Below, one piece after another: positions 29,901-38,348 of a stretch of 64,000 nucleotides of DNA (positions within the stretch are counted from its first letter, which is position 1; each line of letters opens with the position of its first letter). A program made the position numbers and the translations under genes. Where the stretch lies: positions 1-64,000 of the forward strand of contig NZ_JAERJR010000006.1 of assembly GCF_018257515.1 (NCBI RefSeq), in the 5' to 3' direction. This DNA is from Tatumella sp. JGM118. GTDB taxonomy: Bacteria > Pseudomonadota > Gammaproteobacteria > Enterobacterales > Enterobacteriaceae. The notes under the pieces were generated by a model. It had not been told where the DNA came from and did no database searches. It saw only the letters and a list, made by a program, of their open reading frames with translations.

Positions 29901-30500
29901 GTGGATGCGCTGCTGGGTAGTGAATACCGTCCGGTGATCTCTGACCATAAAGATGAGTTGCTCAGTAGAGAACAAAACTACGGGCGCTATCAAAAACCGG
30001 CGGACTATCTGCAGAGCTTTAGCGAGTTTATCAAAAATAACCTCAACCAGTCCGCAGCCCTATCGGTGGTGGTAAATCGTCCGCGCGACCTGACACGGCA
30101 GCAGCTTAAAGAGATCCGCTTATTGCTGGATGAGGCGGGCTACAGTGAGGCTAGTCTGCGTTCTGCTACCCGTACGGATAGCAATCAGGATATTGCCGCG
30201 ACCATTATCGGCCATATACGCCAGGCGGCTCTGGGTGAATCCCTGGTGCCATTTGAAGAGCGCGTTAAACAGGCACTGGAGCGAATTTACGCCCAGCATA
30301 ACTGGACCACCGTGCAGAAAAAGTGGCTGGATCGTCTGGCTAAACAGCTGGTACATGAGGTGGTGCTGGATAAAAGCATGGTCAACCAGTCATTCGCAAA
30401 CATTGGCGGCTCCAAAGGACTCAATAAGGTACTGGATGATCAATTAGACAGTATTCTTGAGCAGATGAACGACACCTTATGGGCTCCAAAAACAGCCTGA
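26979..30500 (+). CDS. hsdR: Type I restriction endonuclease subunit R
   Basis: Motor and nuclease subunit of a type I restriction-modification enzyme, about 1173 residues. An N-terminal DUF4145-like domain and coiled coil (about 150-240) precede the nuclease core with Asp315 (ADYVLF) and Glu329-x-Lys331 (VEAKK). The SF2 helicase motor has Walker A ATGTGKT 477-483 and DEAH 580-583, later motifs GLTATPAKHTS and RATRRCDEIG, then an EcoEI-type C-terminal domain. I prefer TTG 26979, which has AGAGGAG 7 nt upstream; GTG 26949 would add ten residues without a ribosome binding site. It cuts unmodified DNA after translocation, in complex with HsdM and HsdS encoded next. Confidence 0.95.
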   Translation: MTTSIPPLSANFAFLEEYDPLFVQITTTAEQVFASDPNTTLMKLRQFGEILAQNIAVRLNISLEDNPSQQELLYRLDRELQLDPAIRQLFHTLRIEGNKATHQFQTKHREAMDALRIARALAIWFHQTFGSAGSSFNPGPFTALHDPSTQLTQSQLAIEKLKQTLLATNQKLESSEQLQALLKQQKEEYAQLAEAMDQEAREQQTLLEINQQDLLRLQKEYDAKLKALQEQLAQQAQQVVTAQRKEFGRKSSSARKQVMTEELTRILIDQQLNEWGWLADTQELTWKKGARPEKGVNKAIAEWPTSLNGERGRADYVLFCGLIPIATVEAKKKNENVAGKIPQAERYSKGFQFDASLTPAWKEEGLTAGWDDGTGEVFQIPFVFSCNGRPYVKQLAEMSGTWFRDVRSPDNTRYPLENFITPEGLIDRLHRSRADAEAKLHNEPFGYLGLRDYQEKAVKAVESALEDGAREALLAMATGTGKTRTIIGLIYRFLKAERFKRILFLVDRSALGEQAQDAFKEASLEQNQTLSQIYNIAELGDMAAEAETRVQVATVQAMVSRIYRSGNPPAVDTFDCIIIDEAHRGYTLDQEMTEGELAIRDNAQYLSSYRRVLDYFDAVKIGLTATPAKHTSEIFGHPVYIYSYREAVAEDWLIDYEPPIRYTTVLSKHGIHFDKGDEVSAIDTKTGEVDINELEDELDFDIEAFNRRVITEEFNRVICEELAKEIDPGGNEKTLIFCATDAHADMVKRLLDKAMGDVNPDFNQAAIQKITGKSDQVSKLIKCFKNERYPSIAITVDLLTTGIDVPPITHLVFLRRVKSRILYEQMIGRATRRCDEIGKTVFWIHDPVDLYATLQDVNTMKPLVKNAGVSIEQLVAELANDDVLATALNTPGDSAMETQADSLLNQLSQKVMRVLRKAESKADRQPEVREKLNELEALWGVEPKNLHQHLHKIGPQQASVFLKQHRNLITQLEDVDALLGSEYRPVISDHKDELLSREQNYGRYQKPADYLQSFSEFIKNNLNQSAALSVVVNRPRDLTRQQLKEIRLLLDEAGYSEASLRSATRTDSNQDIAATIIGHIRQAALGESLVPFEERVKQALERIYAQHNWTTVQKKWLDRLAKQLVHEVVLDKSMVNQSFANIGGSKGLNKVLDDQLDSILEQMNDTLWAPKTA

Positions 30501-30534
30501 TCGTGCTACCCTTTCCCATAATTTTTCAGCAAAC

Positions 30535-30552
30535 AGGCCGGGTCACCGGCCT
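30535..30552 (+). promoter_or_regulatory. Intercistronic hairpin hsdR/hsdM
   Basis: 7-bp stem AGGCCGG/CCGGCCT with a GTCA loop in the 66-bp gap between hsdR and hsdM, followed by a short T/C tract. It could reduce read-through or stabilise one cistron, helping set the R to M/S ratio. Confidence 0.4.
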
Positions 30553-30566
30553 TCTTCGGAACTCCT

Positions 30567-32189
30567 ATGAGCAATAATAACGAAATCGTCCAGAAACTCT
30601 GGAACCTGTGTGATGTACTGCGTGATGACGGCATTAACTACAGCGACTATGTCACTGAGTTGGTATTGCTGCTGTTTATCAAGATGGTGCATGAGAACAC
30701 CGAAGCTGAAACGCTGGATAAACACACTTTACCAGAAGGCTGCCGCTGGACCGATTTAAACGCCAAATCCGGTATTAACCTGCTCAATGATTACAAACAA
30801 ATTCTGCTGAAACTCTCTACCGGTAAAGATGCCGAAGGTAACCTGGTACATGCCGACCCGCTGATTACCGCTATCTATGCCGATGCCCAGACTCGCCTGC
30901 GTGAACCACGCCATCTGGAGCAGCTGATCCGCTCTCTGGATCAAATCGACTGGTTTAGTGTCCAGAAAGACGGCCTGGGTGATTTATATGAAGGTCTGCT
31001 GGAAAAGAACGCCGGCGAAACCAAGTCAGGAGCCGGGCAGTATTTTACCCCGCGGGTACTGATTAATAGCATGGTTAACTGCATCAAACCCCAGCCGGGG
31101 GAAGTGGTGCAGGATCCTGCAGCAGGCACCGCCGGTTTCTTAATCGCTGCTGACCAGTATATTAAGTCTCACACCGATGATCTCTATGACTTAACGGCCA
31201 AAGCGCAGCAGTTTCAGAAAAACAAAGCCTTTGTCGGTATTGAACTGGTGCCCTCAACCCGCCGTCTGGCCCTGATGAACTGCCTGCTGCACGGCATGGA
31301 AGGGGATGATGAAGGGGTAGTCCATCAGGGCAATGCCTTAGGTAAGGCTGGAGAAACGTTGGCGAAAGCCGATATTATTCTGGCTAACCCGCCCTTTGGC
31401 ACTGCGAAAGGGGGCGAGGCCAGTATTACCCGGGACGACCTTACCTATCCTACCAGTAATAAGCAGCTGGCCTTTTTACAGCATATCTACCGTAATCTAA
31501 AACCGGGTGGCCGCGCCGCCGTGGTCTTGCCGGATAACGTCTTATTTGAGGCCGGTGTCGGGACAGATGTGCGCCGTGACCTGATGAATAAATGTAATCT
31601 GCATACCATCCTGCGCTTACCCACCGGGATTTTTTATGCTCAGGGCGTGAAAACCAACGTACTGTTTTTCACCAAAGGCACCGAGGCGGATAAATATCAG
31701 GAAGAGAACTGTACGCAAAATATCTGGGTCTATGATCTACGCACCAATATGCCAAGCTTTGGCAAGCGTACCCCCTTCAATGAAAACCATTTAAAACCTT
31801 TTGAAAAGGTTTTCGGTGATTCGCCCAACGGTAACAGCCCACGTCAGGAAGGGGAGTGGAGTTTTAACGCTGAAGAAATTGAGGCCCCTGATACGGCTGA
31901 AAATGACAATGTGGCCGAGCGCCTCACAACCAGCCGCTGGCGGGCCTTTACCCGGGAGTGGATCCGCGATACCAAAGGTGACTCGTTGGATATCTCTTGG
32001 CTGCGGGATAACAGCAGCGTGGATGCTGCCAGCCTGCCAGAGCCCGCTGTATTAGCCGGAGAAGCCATGAGTGAACTGGTACAGGCCTTGGGTGAGCTGG
32101 ATGCATTGATGCGGGAGTTAGGGGCTGGGGAAGAGGCTGATGAGCAGCGCCAATTGCTGAATAAAGTATTTGGTGGGATTAAAGCATGA
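30567..32189 (+). CDS. hsdM: Type I restriction-modification DNA methyltransferase subunit M
   Basis: N6-adenine methyltransferase subunit of 540 residues that protects host DNA. The SAM-binding motif DPAAGTAGFL starts at residue 183, and the catalytic motif NPPF is at 274-277 (ILANPPFGTAKGG). The N-terminal HsdM domain (LWNLCDVLRDDGINYSDYV) is intact and the length is typical. Its TGA overlaps the hsdS start (ATGA), so M and S are translationally coupled, which favours the M2S1 methylase stoichiometry. It lies 66 bp after hsdR. Confidence 0.96.
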   Translation: MSNNNEIVQKLWNLCDVLRDDGINYSDYVTELVLLLFIKMVHENTEAETLDKHTLPEGCRWTDLNAKSGINLLNDYKQILLKLSTGKDAEGNLVHADPLITAIYADAQTRLREPRHLEQLIRSLDQIDWFSVQKDGLGDLYEGLLEKNAGETKSGAGQYFTPRVLINSMVNCIKPQPGEVVQDPAAGTAGFLIAADQYIKSHTDDLYDLTAKAQQFQKNKAFVGIELVPSTRRLALMNCLLHGMEGDDEGVVHQGNALGKAGETLAKADIILANPPFGTAKGGEASITRDDLTYPTSNKQLAFLQHIYRNLKPGGRAAVVLPDNVLFEAGVGTDVRRDLMNKCNLHTILRLPTGIFYAQGVKTNVLFFTKGTEADKYQEENCTQNIWVYDLRTNMPSFGKRTPFNENHLKPFEKVFGDSPNGNSPRQEGEWSFNAEEIEAPDTAENDNVAERLTTSRWRAFTREWIRDTKGDSLDISWLRDNSSVDAASLPEPAVLAGEAMSELVQALGELDALMRELGAGEEADEQRQLLNKVFGGIKA

Positions 32190-33583
32190 GTATAGAAAAA
32201 TTACCGGATAGCTGGCTAAAGGTTGATGTTGGAAATGTTGCAGATATTATTTCCGGGGGAACACCAAAGTCGGGAGTCATCGAAAATTTTACCACTTCGG
32301 GTGAAGGTATTGCTTGGCTCACGCCTGCAGATCTCAGTGGCTATAAAGATAAATATATTTCTAATGGTGCTAGGGATCTGACTGAACAAGGTTATTCTTC
32401 TAGTTCAGCTAAACTAATGCCTGCTGGTTCTATACTTTTCAGTAGTAGAGCACCGATTGGTTATACTGCTGTAGCTGCTAATAAAATATCTACAAATCAG
32501 GGCTTCAAGAATTTTGTTTTTACATCAGATATTTACCCTGATTATGCATATTATTATTTCCGTAGCATCAAGCATCTTGCTGAAAGCATGGGCACGGGAA
32601 CGACGTTTAAAGAAATATCAGGAAGCGCTGCTAAGAAATTACCATTTATCATTTCACCATTAGCAGAACAAAAAATCATCGCCGATAAACTCGATGACCT
32701 TTTAGCTCGCGTGGAGAGTATTAAAACCCGGCTGGAAAATATCCCTGAAATTTTGAAAAAATTTAGGCAGTCGGTGTTGAGTGCGGCGGTGAGTGGGCGT
32801 TTAAACTCGAAGCACTGCCCCATGAAATCTATTCATGTTGGATATGGTTGGCCCCATGATGTAGAAGGCCTCTCTCATTGGGTTGAGTATAAACTTTCCG
32901 ATATTATTAAGATAGTGGGTGGCAGTCAGCCACCAAAGTCAGATTTTAGAGACGTTTGCGTTGATGGCTATATAAGGTTAATACAAATAAGAGATTATAA
33001 ATCTGATAACCATAAAGTTTTTATCCCACGTGATAAAGCAAAACGTTTTGTATATAAAGATGATGTTATGATAGGCCGTTATGGCCCACCTATATTTCAA
33101 ATACTCAGAGGATTGGAAGGTGCCTACAATGTTGCTTTGATGAAAGCTGTGCCAAATGAGGAAGTGATAAGAAATGATTATCTCTACTGGTACTTGCAAA
33201 ATTTCAATATATTTAATTATGTAGAATCAGGTTCTGATCGCACAGCTGGACAGTCAGGAGTAAATAAAAAACATCTTGAATCGTATCCTATGTTAATACC
33301 ATCATTAACAGAGCAGGATGAAATAATAAAGTCATTAGAGATTTTTTTCTCTTATGCTAAATCAATTGAATTGAAAGCAATAGATGCTTTAAATAAAGTC
33401 AATAATCTAACTCAATCGATCCTAGCCAAAGCCTTCCGCGGTGAGTTAACCGCCCAATGGCGCGAGGAAAATCCCGAACTGATTAGCGGGCTTAATAGTG
33501 CGGAAGCATTACTGGAAAAAATCGCCGCTGAAAAGCTGGCTACTGGTACGGTAAAAAAACGCGCTAAAAAGACTTCTCACTAA
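32186..33583 (+). CDS. hsdS: Type I restriction-modification specificity subunit S
   Basis: DNA-recognition subunit of 465 residues. Two target recognition domains are visible: TRD1 about 1-155 (starting LPDSWLKVDVGNVADIISGG) and TRD2 about 225-385 (HWVEYKLSDIIKIVGGSQPP). Each is followed by a conserved coiled-coil spacer (LAEQKIIADKLDDLLARVES and LTEQDEIIKSLEIFFSYAKS). The TRDs are much more AT-rich than the spacers and than hsdM, a mark of TRD exchange by recombination. The recognition sequence cannot be read from sequence. The C-terminal RAKK-rich tail is polar. Confidence 0.94.
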   Translation: MSIEKLPDSWLKVDVGNVADIISGGTPKSGVIENFTTSGEGIAWLTPADLSGYKDKYISNGARDLTEQGYSSSSAKLMPAGSILFSSRAPIGYTAVAANKISTNQGFKNFVFTSDIYPDYAYYYFRSIKHLAESMGTGTTFKEISGSAAKKLPFIISPLAEQKIIADKLDDLLARVESIKTRLENIPEILKKFRQSVLSAAVSGRLNSKHCPMKSIHVGYGWPHDVEGLSHWVEYKLSDIIKIVGGSQPPKSDFRDVCVDGYIRLIQIRDYKSDNHKVFIPRDKAKRFVYKDDVMIGRYGPPIFQILRGLEGAYNVALMKAVPNEEVIRNDYLYWYLQNFNIFNYVESGSDRTAGQSGVNKKHLESYPMLIPSLTEQDEIIKSLEIFFSYAKSIELKAIDALNKVNNLTQSILAKAFRGELTAQWREENPELISGLNSAEALLEKIAAEKLATGTVKKRAKKTSH

Positions 33584-33632
33584 AATCAGCCCACGTTGAT
33601 GGGCTGTCATTGATATAATCAAGTGCTTGTTA

Positions 33633-34550
33633 TTACTGCTCAAAATAATCCATATCGATTTTGGGCAGTTTAATCTGTTGTGAGGTAACCCCCACTTCAT
33701 TATCCATCATCAAGTTAACCAGCCGGTTGCCATCAATTAGCACTAAACCTTCAACGGATCGGGAAAATTCCACCGCATGGGCGGTAAAGCCTGAGGTGGT
33801 GATAAAGATACCGCGTTTGGCTTTTTGCCCCGCCAGTGCGCCATAGAAAGCCTGCAGTTCCGGGCGACCAACAGTGCCTTGCCAACGCTTCGCCTGGACA
33901 TAGACCTTTTCTAGCCCAAGTTTATCCAGAGAAATAATGCCATCGATACCGCCGTCACCGGTGCCGCCGACACGCTGGAGATCGTCCCTATGGCCGCCGT
34001 AACCAAGCTTATGCAACACATCTAAGACAATCACTTCAAAGCGATTCGGTGAAACCTGCAGTAAATTTTCCAGTAATTCGCTGGCGACAGCGCTACGGAT
34101 CTCTGCCAGAGCTTCCGCTAAGCGGTCATCCGGGCTGCTGGTTTGGGGAGATATAGCCGTGTCTGGTGCACCATCATCGTCCAGCATAACCGCATCCGTA
34201 GGAGTGGTCAGTCGGACGTTCATAAAATCAAACGCCAGATGATCAACCTGCGCTTTACTCAGGGGAAAAGGGTGCTGCTTAAGCCAGTTGAAGCCTGCTT
34301 CCGTTAAGCACCATTTACCACGTGACAGGCTTTGGGATAGGCCTGCATGTTTGAGCCGGTCGTGAGCCCATCCGGCCCGATTTTTGTAAACTGGTTGGCC
34401 GCTGGGGATAAGTTCATTGCGCTGGCTATCATCGAGATGCAGTAAGTTGGCTGCTCCCTCATAAACCTCTTTCGCGGCGACACCGGCAGGTGATTGCTGT
34501 AATACCCGTAATACAGGCTCAATAAAGTTATCGTAGGTAGGAACCGACAT
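33633..34550 (-). CDS. mrr: Mrr modification-dependent restriction endonuclease
   Basis: Restriction enzyme of 305 residues that cuts methylated foreign DNA, close to E. coli Mrr (304). The N-terminal winged-helix Mrr_N domain covers about 1-95 (PTYDNFIEPVLRVL, GWAHDRLKHAGLSQS). The C-terminal PD-(D/E)xK-type catalytic domain has VGGTGDGGIDGIISLDKLGL with Asp199/Asp203 and Gln219-Ala-Lys221. It is convergent with hsdRMS, like the mrr-hsd immigration control region of E. coli but here placed at leuX. All catalytic residues appear intact. Confidence 0.96.
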   Translation of the reverse strand: MSVPTYDNFIEPVLRVLQQSPAGVAAKEVYEGAANLLHLDDSQRNELIPSGQPVYKNRAGWAHDRLKHAGLSQSLSRGKWCLTEAGFNWLKQHPFPLSKAQVDHLAFDFMNVRLTTPTDAVMLDDDGAPDTAISPQTSSPDDRLAEALAEIRSAVASELLENLLQVSPNRFEVIVLDVLHKLGYGGHRDDLQRVGGTGDGGIDGIISLDKLGLEKVYVQAKRWQGTVGRPELQAFYGALAGQKAKRGIFITTSGFTAHAVEFSRSVEGLVLIDGNRLVNLMMDNEVGVTSQQIKLPKIDMDYFEQ

Positions 34551-34735
34551 GGTGTACTCTTCTCTATTAAGATTTGCTCTTTTTATTATGGCATCGAACT
34601 TATAAAGCGTGAGGTTCGATAACCAATTATTTTTTATTGATTATGTTCTTTGCTCATAAATAATAGGTTATATTTAATGGGTGCCATTAATAATCTTTAC
34701 TCTCCTTTTTATTATTTTCTTCGAGGTTAATTATA

Positions 34736-35311
34736 ATGGATAAAAAGATTGATTTTATTTTTCACCCCCAAATAAATGAAGCTTATTCTTCCAATGATAT
34801 TTTTGATGATGAAATGATTGGTTTGGAAATATCAGTGGAATATTACGATTTTAGTCTTGATAACTTCCAACGGGAAATTCTGCACTGGTTTAAGCCACGC
34901 TTTGCGGCAGGAAAATTATTAGCGAGTATCCAGCAGTTAGTGAAAAAGCAGATCCCTGAGATTCAGCCACATTCTATTGAAGTGAATGTGATACCTGAGG
35001 TTTTGCCGTTTGATGACGAAAATGGCGATATACTGAGCTTGCTGCAAATCTGCAGTTTAAGGATGACTGACTGGCAGCGCATTCGCGCGGATGTAGAAGT
35101 GACCACGCTGCCGCTCTGGCATGGTGAGGAAGAAGAGATCGTGCTTAATTTTTCCCCCAAGGTTCCGGCGGAGGTGATGCAGTATGTGAAACGCCTGCAT
35201 GGCTGGACAGCCTATACGGGCATCACAGTGAGTGAGGTTGACCCAAGCATTATCGCCCATCACGGACTTTTACCGTATGTCGCTGAAGCGCGGCAATCAG
35301 AAAATTTATAG
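34736..35311 (+). CDS. Unknown protein at the right end of the restriction island
   Basis: 191-residue acidic, soluble protein with no signal peptide or membrane segment. Recognisable features are few: a central amphipathic region FQREILHWFKPRFAAGKLL and a C-terminal ITVSEVDPSIIAHHGLLPYV. I do not recognise the family. It has its own AT-rich upstream region (186 bp, divergent from mrr) and ends 26 bp before attR, so it was carried in with the restriction genes. The position suggests a defence-linked or island-maintenance role, but nothing in the sequence proves one. Confidence 0.7.
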   Translation: MDKKIDFIFHPQINEAYSSNDIFDDEMIGLEISVEYYDFSLDNFQREILHWFKPRFAAGKLLASIQQLVKKQIPEIQPHSIEVNVIPEVLPFDDENGDILSLLQICSLRMTDWQRIRADVEVTTLPLWHGEEEEIVLNFSPKVPAEVMQYVKRLHGWTAYTGITVSEVDPSIIAHHGLLPYVAEARQSENL

Positions 35312-35337
35312 TTATCAGTAAATTATTCTTAAAGCAT

Positions 35338-35357
35338 GAGTCCGGCCTTCGGCACCA
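35338..35357 (+). repeat. attR: duplicated leuX 3' end
   Basis: Exact 20-bp copy of the leuX 3' end. It is followed, as at leuX, by a spacer and the hairpin AAGTCACC/GGTGGCTT with a T-run (35371-35395). Together with attL it delimits a 9.46-kb island. Confidence 0.9.
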
Positions 35358-35459
35358 CGTATGCAAACTTAAGTCACCCATGGGTGGCTTTTTTTGTGTC
35401 TGAAATCCGCGTCAGACAGGGCTTTGTAAGTAGACCTGTTTTAGTTCCAGACACTTTTT

Positions 35460-35738
35460 GAGGTTTCCGGTTTTTCAGCCATCAACCGGTATTCTTCCGG
35501 CGTCAGGTTATTCAGGGATTCATGAGGTCGTACGCTGTTATATTCTGTCAGCCAGCGATCTGTTTCTCCCGTACTTCATTCAGTGTTCTCAACAGATAAA
35601 ATCCAGTATTTCAGTCCGGTATGTCCGGTTAAATCGTTCAATAAAAGCATTCCGGGTGGGTATACCGGGCTGAATGAACTCTGGGTGTACATCATGATCT
35701 TCAGTCCATTGGGCCAGTGTCAGTGAGATAAATTCCGG
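35460..35738 (-). pseudogene. IS3 transposase orfB, C-terminal part (split by IS110)
   Basis: On the minus strand it reads GPEFISLTLAQWTEDH, then NAFIERFNRTYRTEILDF and finally NNLTPEEYRLMAEKPETSK, the end of an IS3-family DDE integrase. One frame break lies in the middle. It continues directly from the DNG codons at the other side of the IS110 insertion (37311). Confidence 0.82.
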
Positions 35739-35832
35739 TCCGTGATACCTATTGAGTGCATCCGGCTGGTATTTAAGTCAGCTATTTTCTACAACTTGTA
35801 ATGTCCGTGTCTGTCACAAGGGGATAAAATCA

Positions 35833-37077
35833 ATGAACACTTTAGTTAGTAACATCGGTGTGTCGGGGACTCTGATTGCCCTGGATATCGCTAAAAAACA
35901 TCACGATGCAAAAATTCGGCACCCGGATGGACGAACATCCTATCTGCGTATTGAAAATACCCTGGAAGGATTCAACCGACTGCTTGCGCTCACCGCTTCA
36001 CCCCATGAAGATATTATCGCTGCATTTGAACCTACAGCTGATTATCACCGTAACATCGCATGGTGGTTACATAAGCAGGGAGTTCAGTGACATCTTGTTT
36101 CCTCTGTCAGATGTGCGCGAGCTCGTGAGATGCTGTTTAGGACCTGGGATAAAAATGATCGCAAAGATGCCAGTGTCATTATGTATTTGCTCGAACAAGG
36201 ATTATCTTCACCATTTTATGATCCTCTGGCGAATGGCATTATCGATATACAGGAGATATCAAATACATACCATCAGGTTACTCTGGCACGAACACGATGT
36301 CTGAACAGCCTGGTTAACCACTATCTGACCCTTTATTTTCCCGAAGCTGAGCAGTTTCTGCATATGTCCCGGGCAGAGTGGTTCTGCCAGTTTTTACTTC
36401 AATTCCCTACACCGTCTTGTATCACGTCACTTAACCGGGATGTGTTTGTAAAACAGTCATGGGATGTTGTTGGGCGGAAACAGTATAAACAGCAATTTCT
36501 AGAACATCTCTATGATGTTGCAGCGAATTCCATTGCATTACCGTTACCAGATGATTCTCTGGCAGTGGCCACGTTCAGATTACAGCTTCATCGATATATC
36601 GAACTTTCGGCCCAACGATTACAACTTGAGAAACAAGCAGAAAAATATTTGCAGGAACGAAGTGACTACCAGCATTTACGTACGATCCCGGGGATTGGAC
36701 CTGTAATTGCCCTTATGGTTATTGCTGAAAGTGGTGATTTGACACGTATCGCTCATTATCGGCAGTACCTCAACTTTTGTGGTTTTAATCTCTCGGCCAT
36801 TCAGAGCGGGCAAAAGCACAGTGGTTACAGATTATCAAAACGTGGAAATGCGCGGTTAAGATATGCCTTCTGGCTTGCCGCCACAGTAGCAGTAAGAACG
36901 AGGGAAAACAGTTTCCGGTACAAATATGAACGCTATCTTCGGGAAAATGGAGACAAGCCTGATCAGAAAAGAAAAGCCATGACGGCTGTGGCAACAAAAG
37001 TCGCCAGAGTGGCGCATGCAATTGTAAAGCAGAATATTGATTATAAAGGGTATTATGAAATAAGCCATGGGACGTGA
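35833..37077 (+). pseudogene. IS110-family DEDD transposase with in-frame stop
   Basis: 414 codons interrupted by one in-frame TGA at 36088-36090; reading frame and sequence continue unchanged after it (HLVSSVRCARAREMLF). N-terminal RuvC-like DEDD domain: ALDIAKKHHD, AAFEPTADYH and KNDRKDASVI supply the acidic residues. The C-terminal Tnp domain has RTIPGIGPVIALMVIAESGD and the serine-containing GYRLSKRGNARLRY. Apart from the nonsense codon it looks intact, so inactivation is recent or suppressible. Confidence 0.85.
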
Positions 37078-37310
37078 TTCAACGGGCCGTAAGGCGCATC
37101 GCGACCATTAGATAATGCTCAACGTCCATGGTTTCCCAAAAATGCTGTGTTAAGTCCTGTCGGGCCATTTCGGACCCTTGTATGTCATGGTAAGCATATT
37201 TATAAGCCGAAAGGAAATGTGGGCAGTATCGGATATTAAAATGAACTATCGTCTTTGTATTAGATGGTAGTATCCCTGCGTGTAAAATAGTTGACTCAGA
37301 CGGTAGTCCG
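37078..37310 (+). ncRNA. Candidate bridge-RNA region of the IS110-type element
   Basis: 233-bp gene-free right flank of the IS110-type element, between the transposase stop and the element end. In IS110/IS1111 elements the longer non-coding end encodes the structured bridge RNA. No secondary structure was computed, so this is positional inference. Confidence 0.35.
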
Positions 37311-37918
37311 TTATCTATCCTCAGTTTCAGCGGATAGCCACGGTGAGCAACGATTCGATCCAATACTCTGATGACCCGCTGAGCCGGAATATTCAGGTCA
37401 ATCTCTATGGCCAGTGCCTCACGGTTAAAATCATCCACCACATTGAAGGTCCGGAAGCGTCTGCCGCAGACCAGCGAGTCGTGCATAAAATCGATGGACC
37501 CGCTCTGGTTCATCGCCTCTGGCGTTGCCAGCGGAGCCGGATTACGCACCGGAAGGCGCTGTTTTCCCTTACGGCGAAAATTCAGTTTCAGCAGACAGTA
37601 AATCCGGTGAACGCGTTTATGGTTCCGGGCGTTACCCTGCCTGCGCAGCAACTGAAACAGCTTCTTAAAACCGTATCGCGGGTAGCGCTCCGCCAGTTCA
37701 GTCAGCACCTGGATCACCGGTTCATCACGCCGGGTATTGGGCTGATAAAAATACACCGTCCTGCTCAGCGATAATGTCCTGCACGCCTGGCGGATGCTCA
37801 TGCCAAATTGCGCCGTCAGATAGCTGACGAGCTCCCGCTTTATCGCTGGTTTTAAAGCTTTTTTTCGATTACGTCTTTCAGAGCACGGCAAACATCTGTT
37901 TGAGACGGCGGTTTTCAT
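37311..37918 (-). pseudogene. IS3 transposase orfB, N-terminal part (split by IS110)
   Basis: Minus-strand reading gives the IS3 orfB N-terminus: LVSYLTAQFGMSIRQACRTL, RRDEPVIQVLTELAERYPRY and the first catalytic Asp region SIDFMHDSLVCGRRF, then NVVDDFNREALAIEID with the second Asp. It stops at LRIDNG where the IS110-type element begins. Confidence 0.85.
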
Positions 37919-38099
37919 CCTCCAGGTCTTTCATCTTTTTGATATCAGAGGCTTCCATACCGCCGTACTTTGCTTTCCAGTTGTAGTACGAGGCCTCCGA
38001 TATTCCCGCCTCGCGGCAGACATCTTTAACGGTCCGGCCTGCTTCGACGGACTTCAGTACGGCAATAATCTGGTGCTCGGTGAATCGGGCTTTACGCAT
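37878..38099 (-). pseudogene. IS3 transposase orfA (HTH), 3' end damaged
   Basis: 73 codons encoding the orfA helix-turn-helix and leucine zipper (RKARFTEHQIIAVLKSVEAG, DVCREAGISEASYYNWKAKY, MKDLEDENRRLKQMFA). About 19 bp are missing after MFA compared with the usual continuation into ALKDVIEKKL, so the normal orfA/orfB frameshift overlap is broken. Confidence 0.82.
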
Positions 38100-38348
38100 A
38101 GCGATCTCCTTCAGGAAACATATTCAGTATGTCCGAAGATCTCTAAAAGTGAATGGCTCTTTTTACAGGGATACTTACAAAACCAGTTACGCTATTGTCC
38201 AGCCCTGAACCGGGGTAAGAAAGTGGTGCGGCATATAGTTCTATATTCATGTAGAGCCATCTAATAAGTGGCCTCATCTCCGGTTGTCTTAACCGCTTCA
38301 ATATAATGGATAATTTAATACTCCTCCCCTTACTAACAAAATCTTGCG

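Larger units (their letters stand above)
35743..37310 (+). mobile_element. IS110-family insertion sequence, 1.57 kb
   Basis: Defined by comparing the two halves of the split IS3 orfB: the junctions share TCCG (35739-35742 and 37307-37310). It contains one DEDD-type transposase and long flanks without genes, 90 bp on the left and 233 bp on the right (37078-37310). In this family such a flank can encode the bridge RNA that chooses target and donor. Confidence 0.82.
35425..38179 (-). mobile_element. IS3-family element split by an IS110-type element
   Basis: Ends are matching inverted repeats (TGTAAGTA at 35425 and its complement at 38172-38179, continuing with CCTGT and CACTTTT blocks). Removing the inserted IS110-type element (35743-37310) leaves about 1.19 kb, normal for IS3. 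orfA and the start of orfB are at 37311-38099 and the end of orfB at 35460-35738, all on the minus strand. No clear target duplication remains. Confidence 0.82.
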
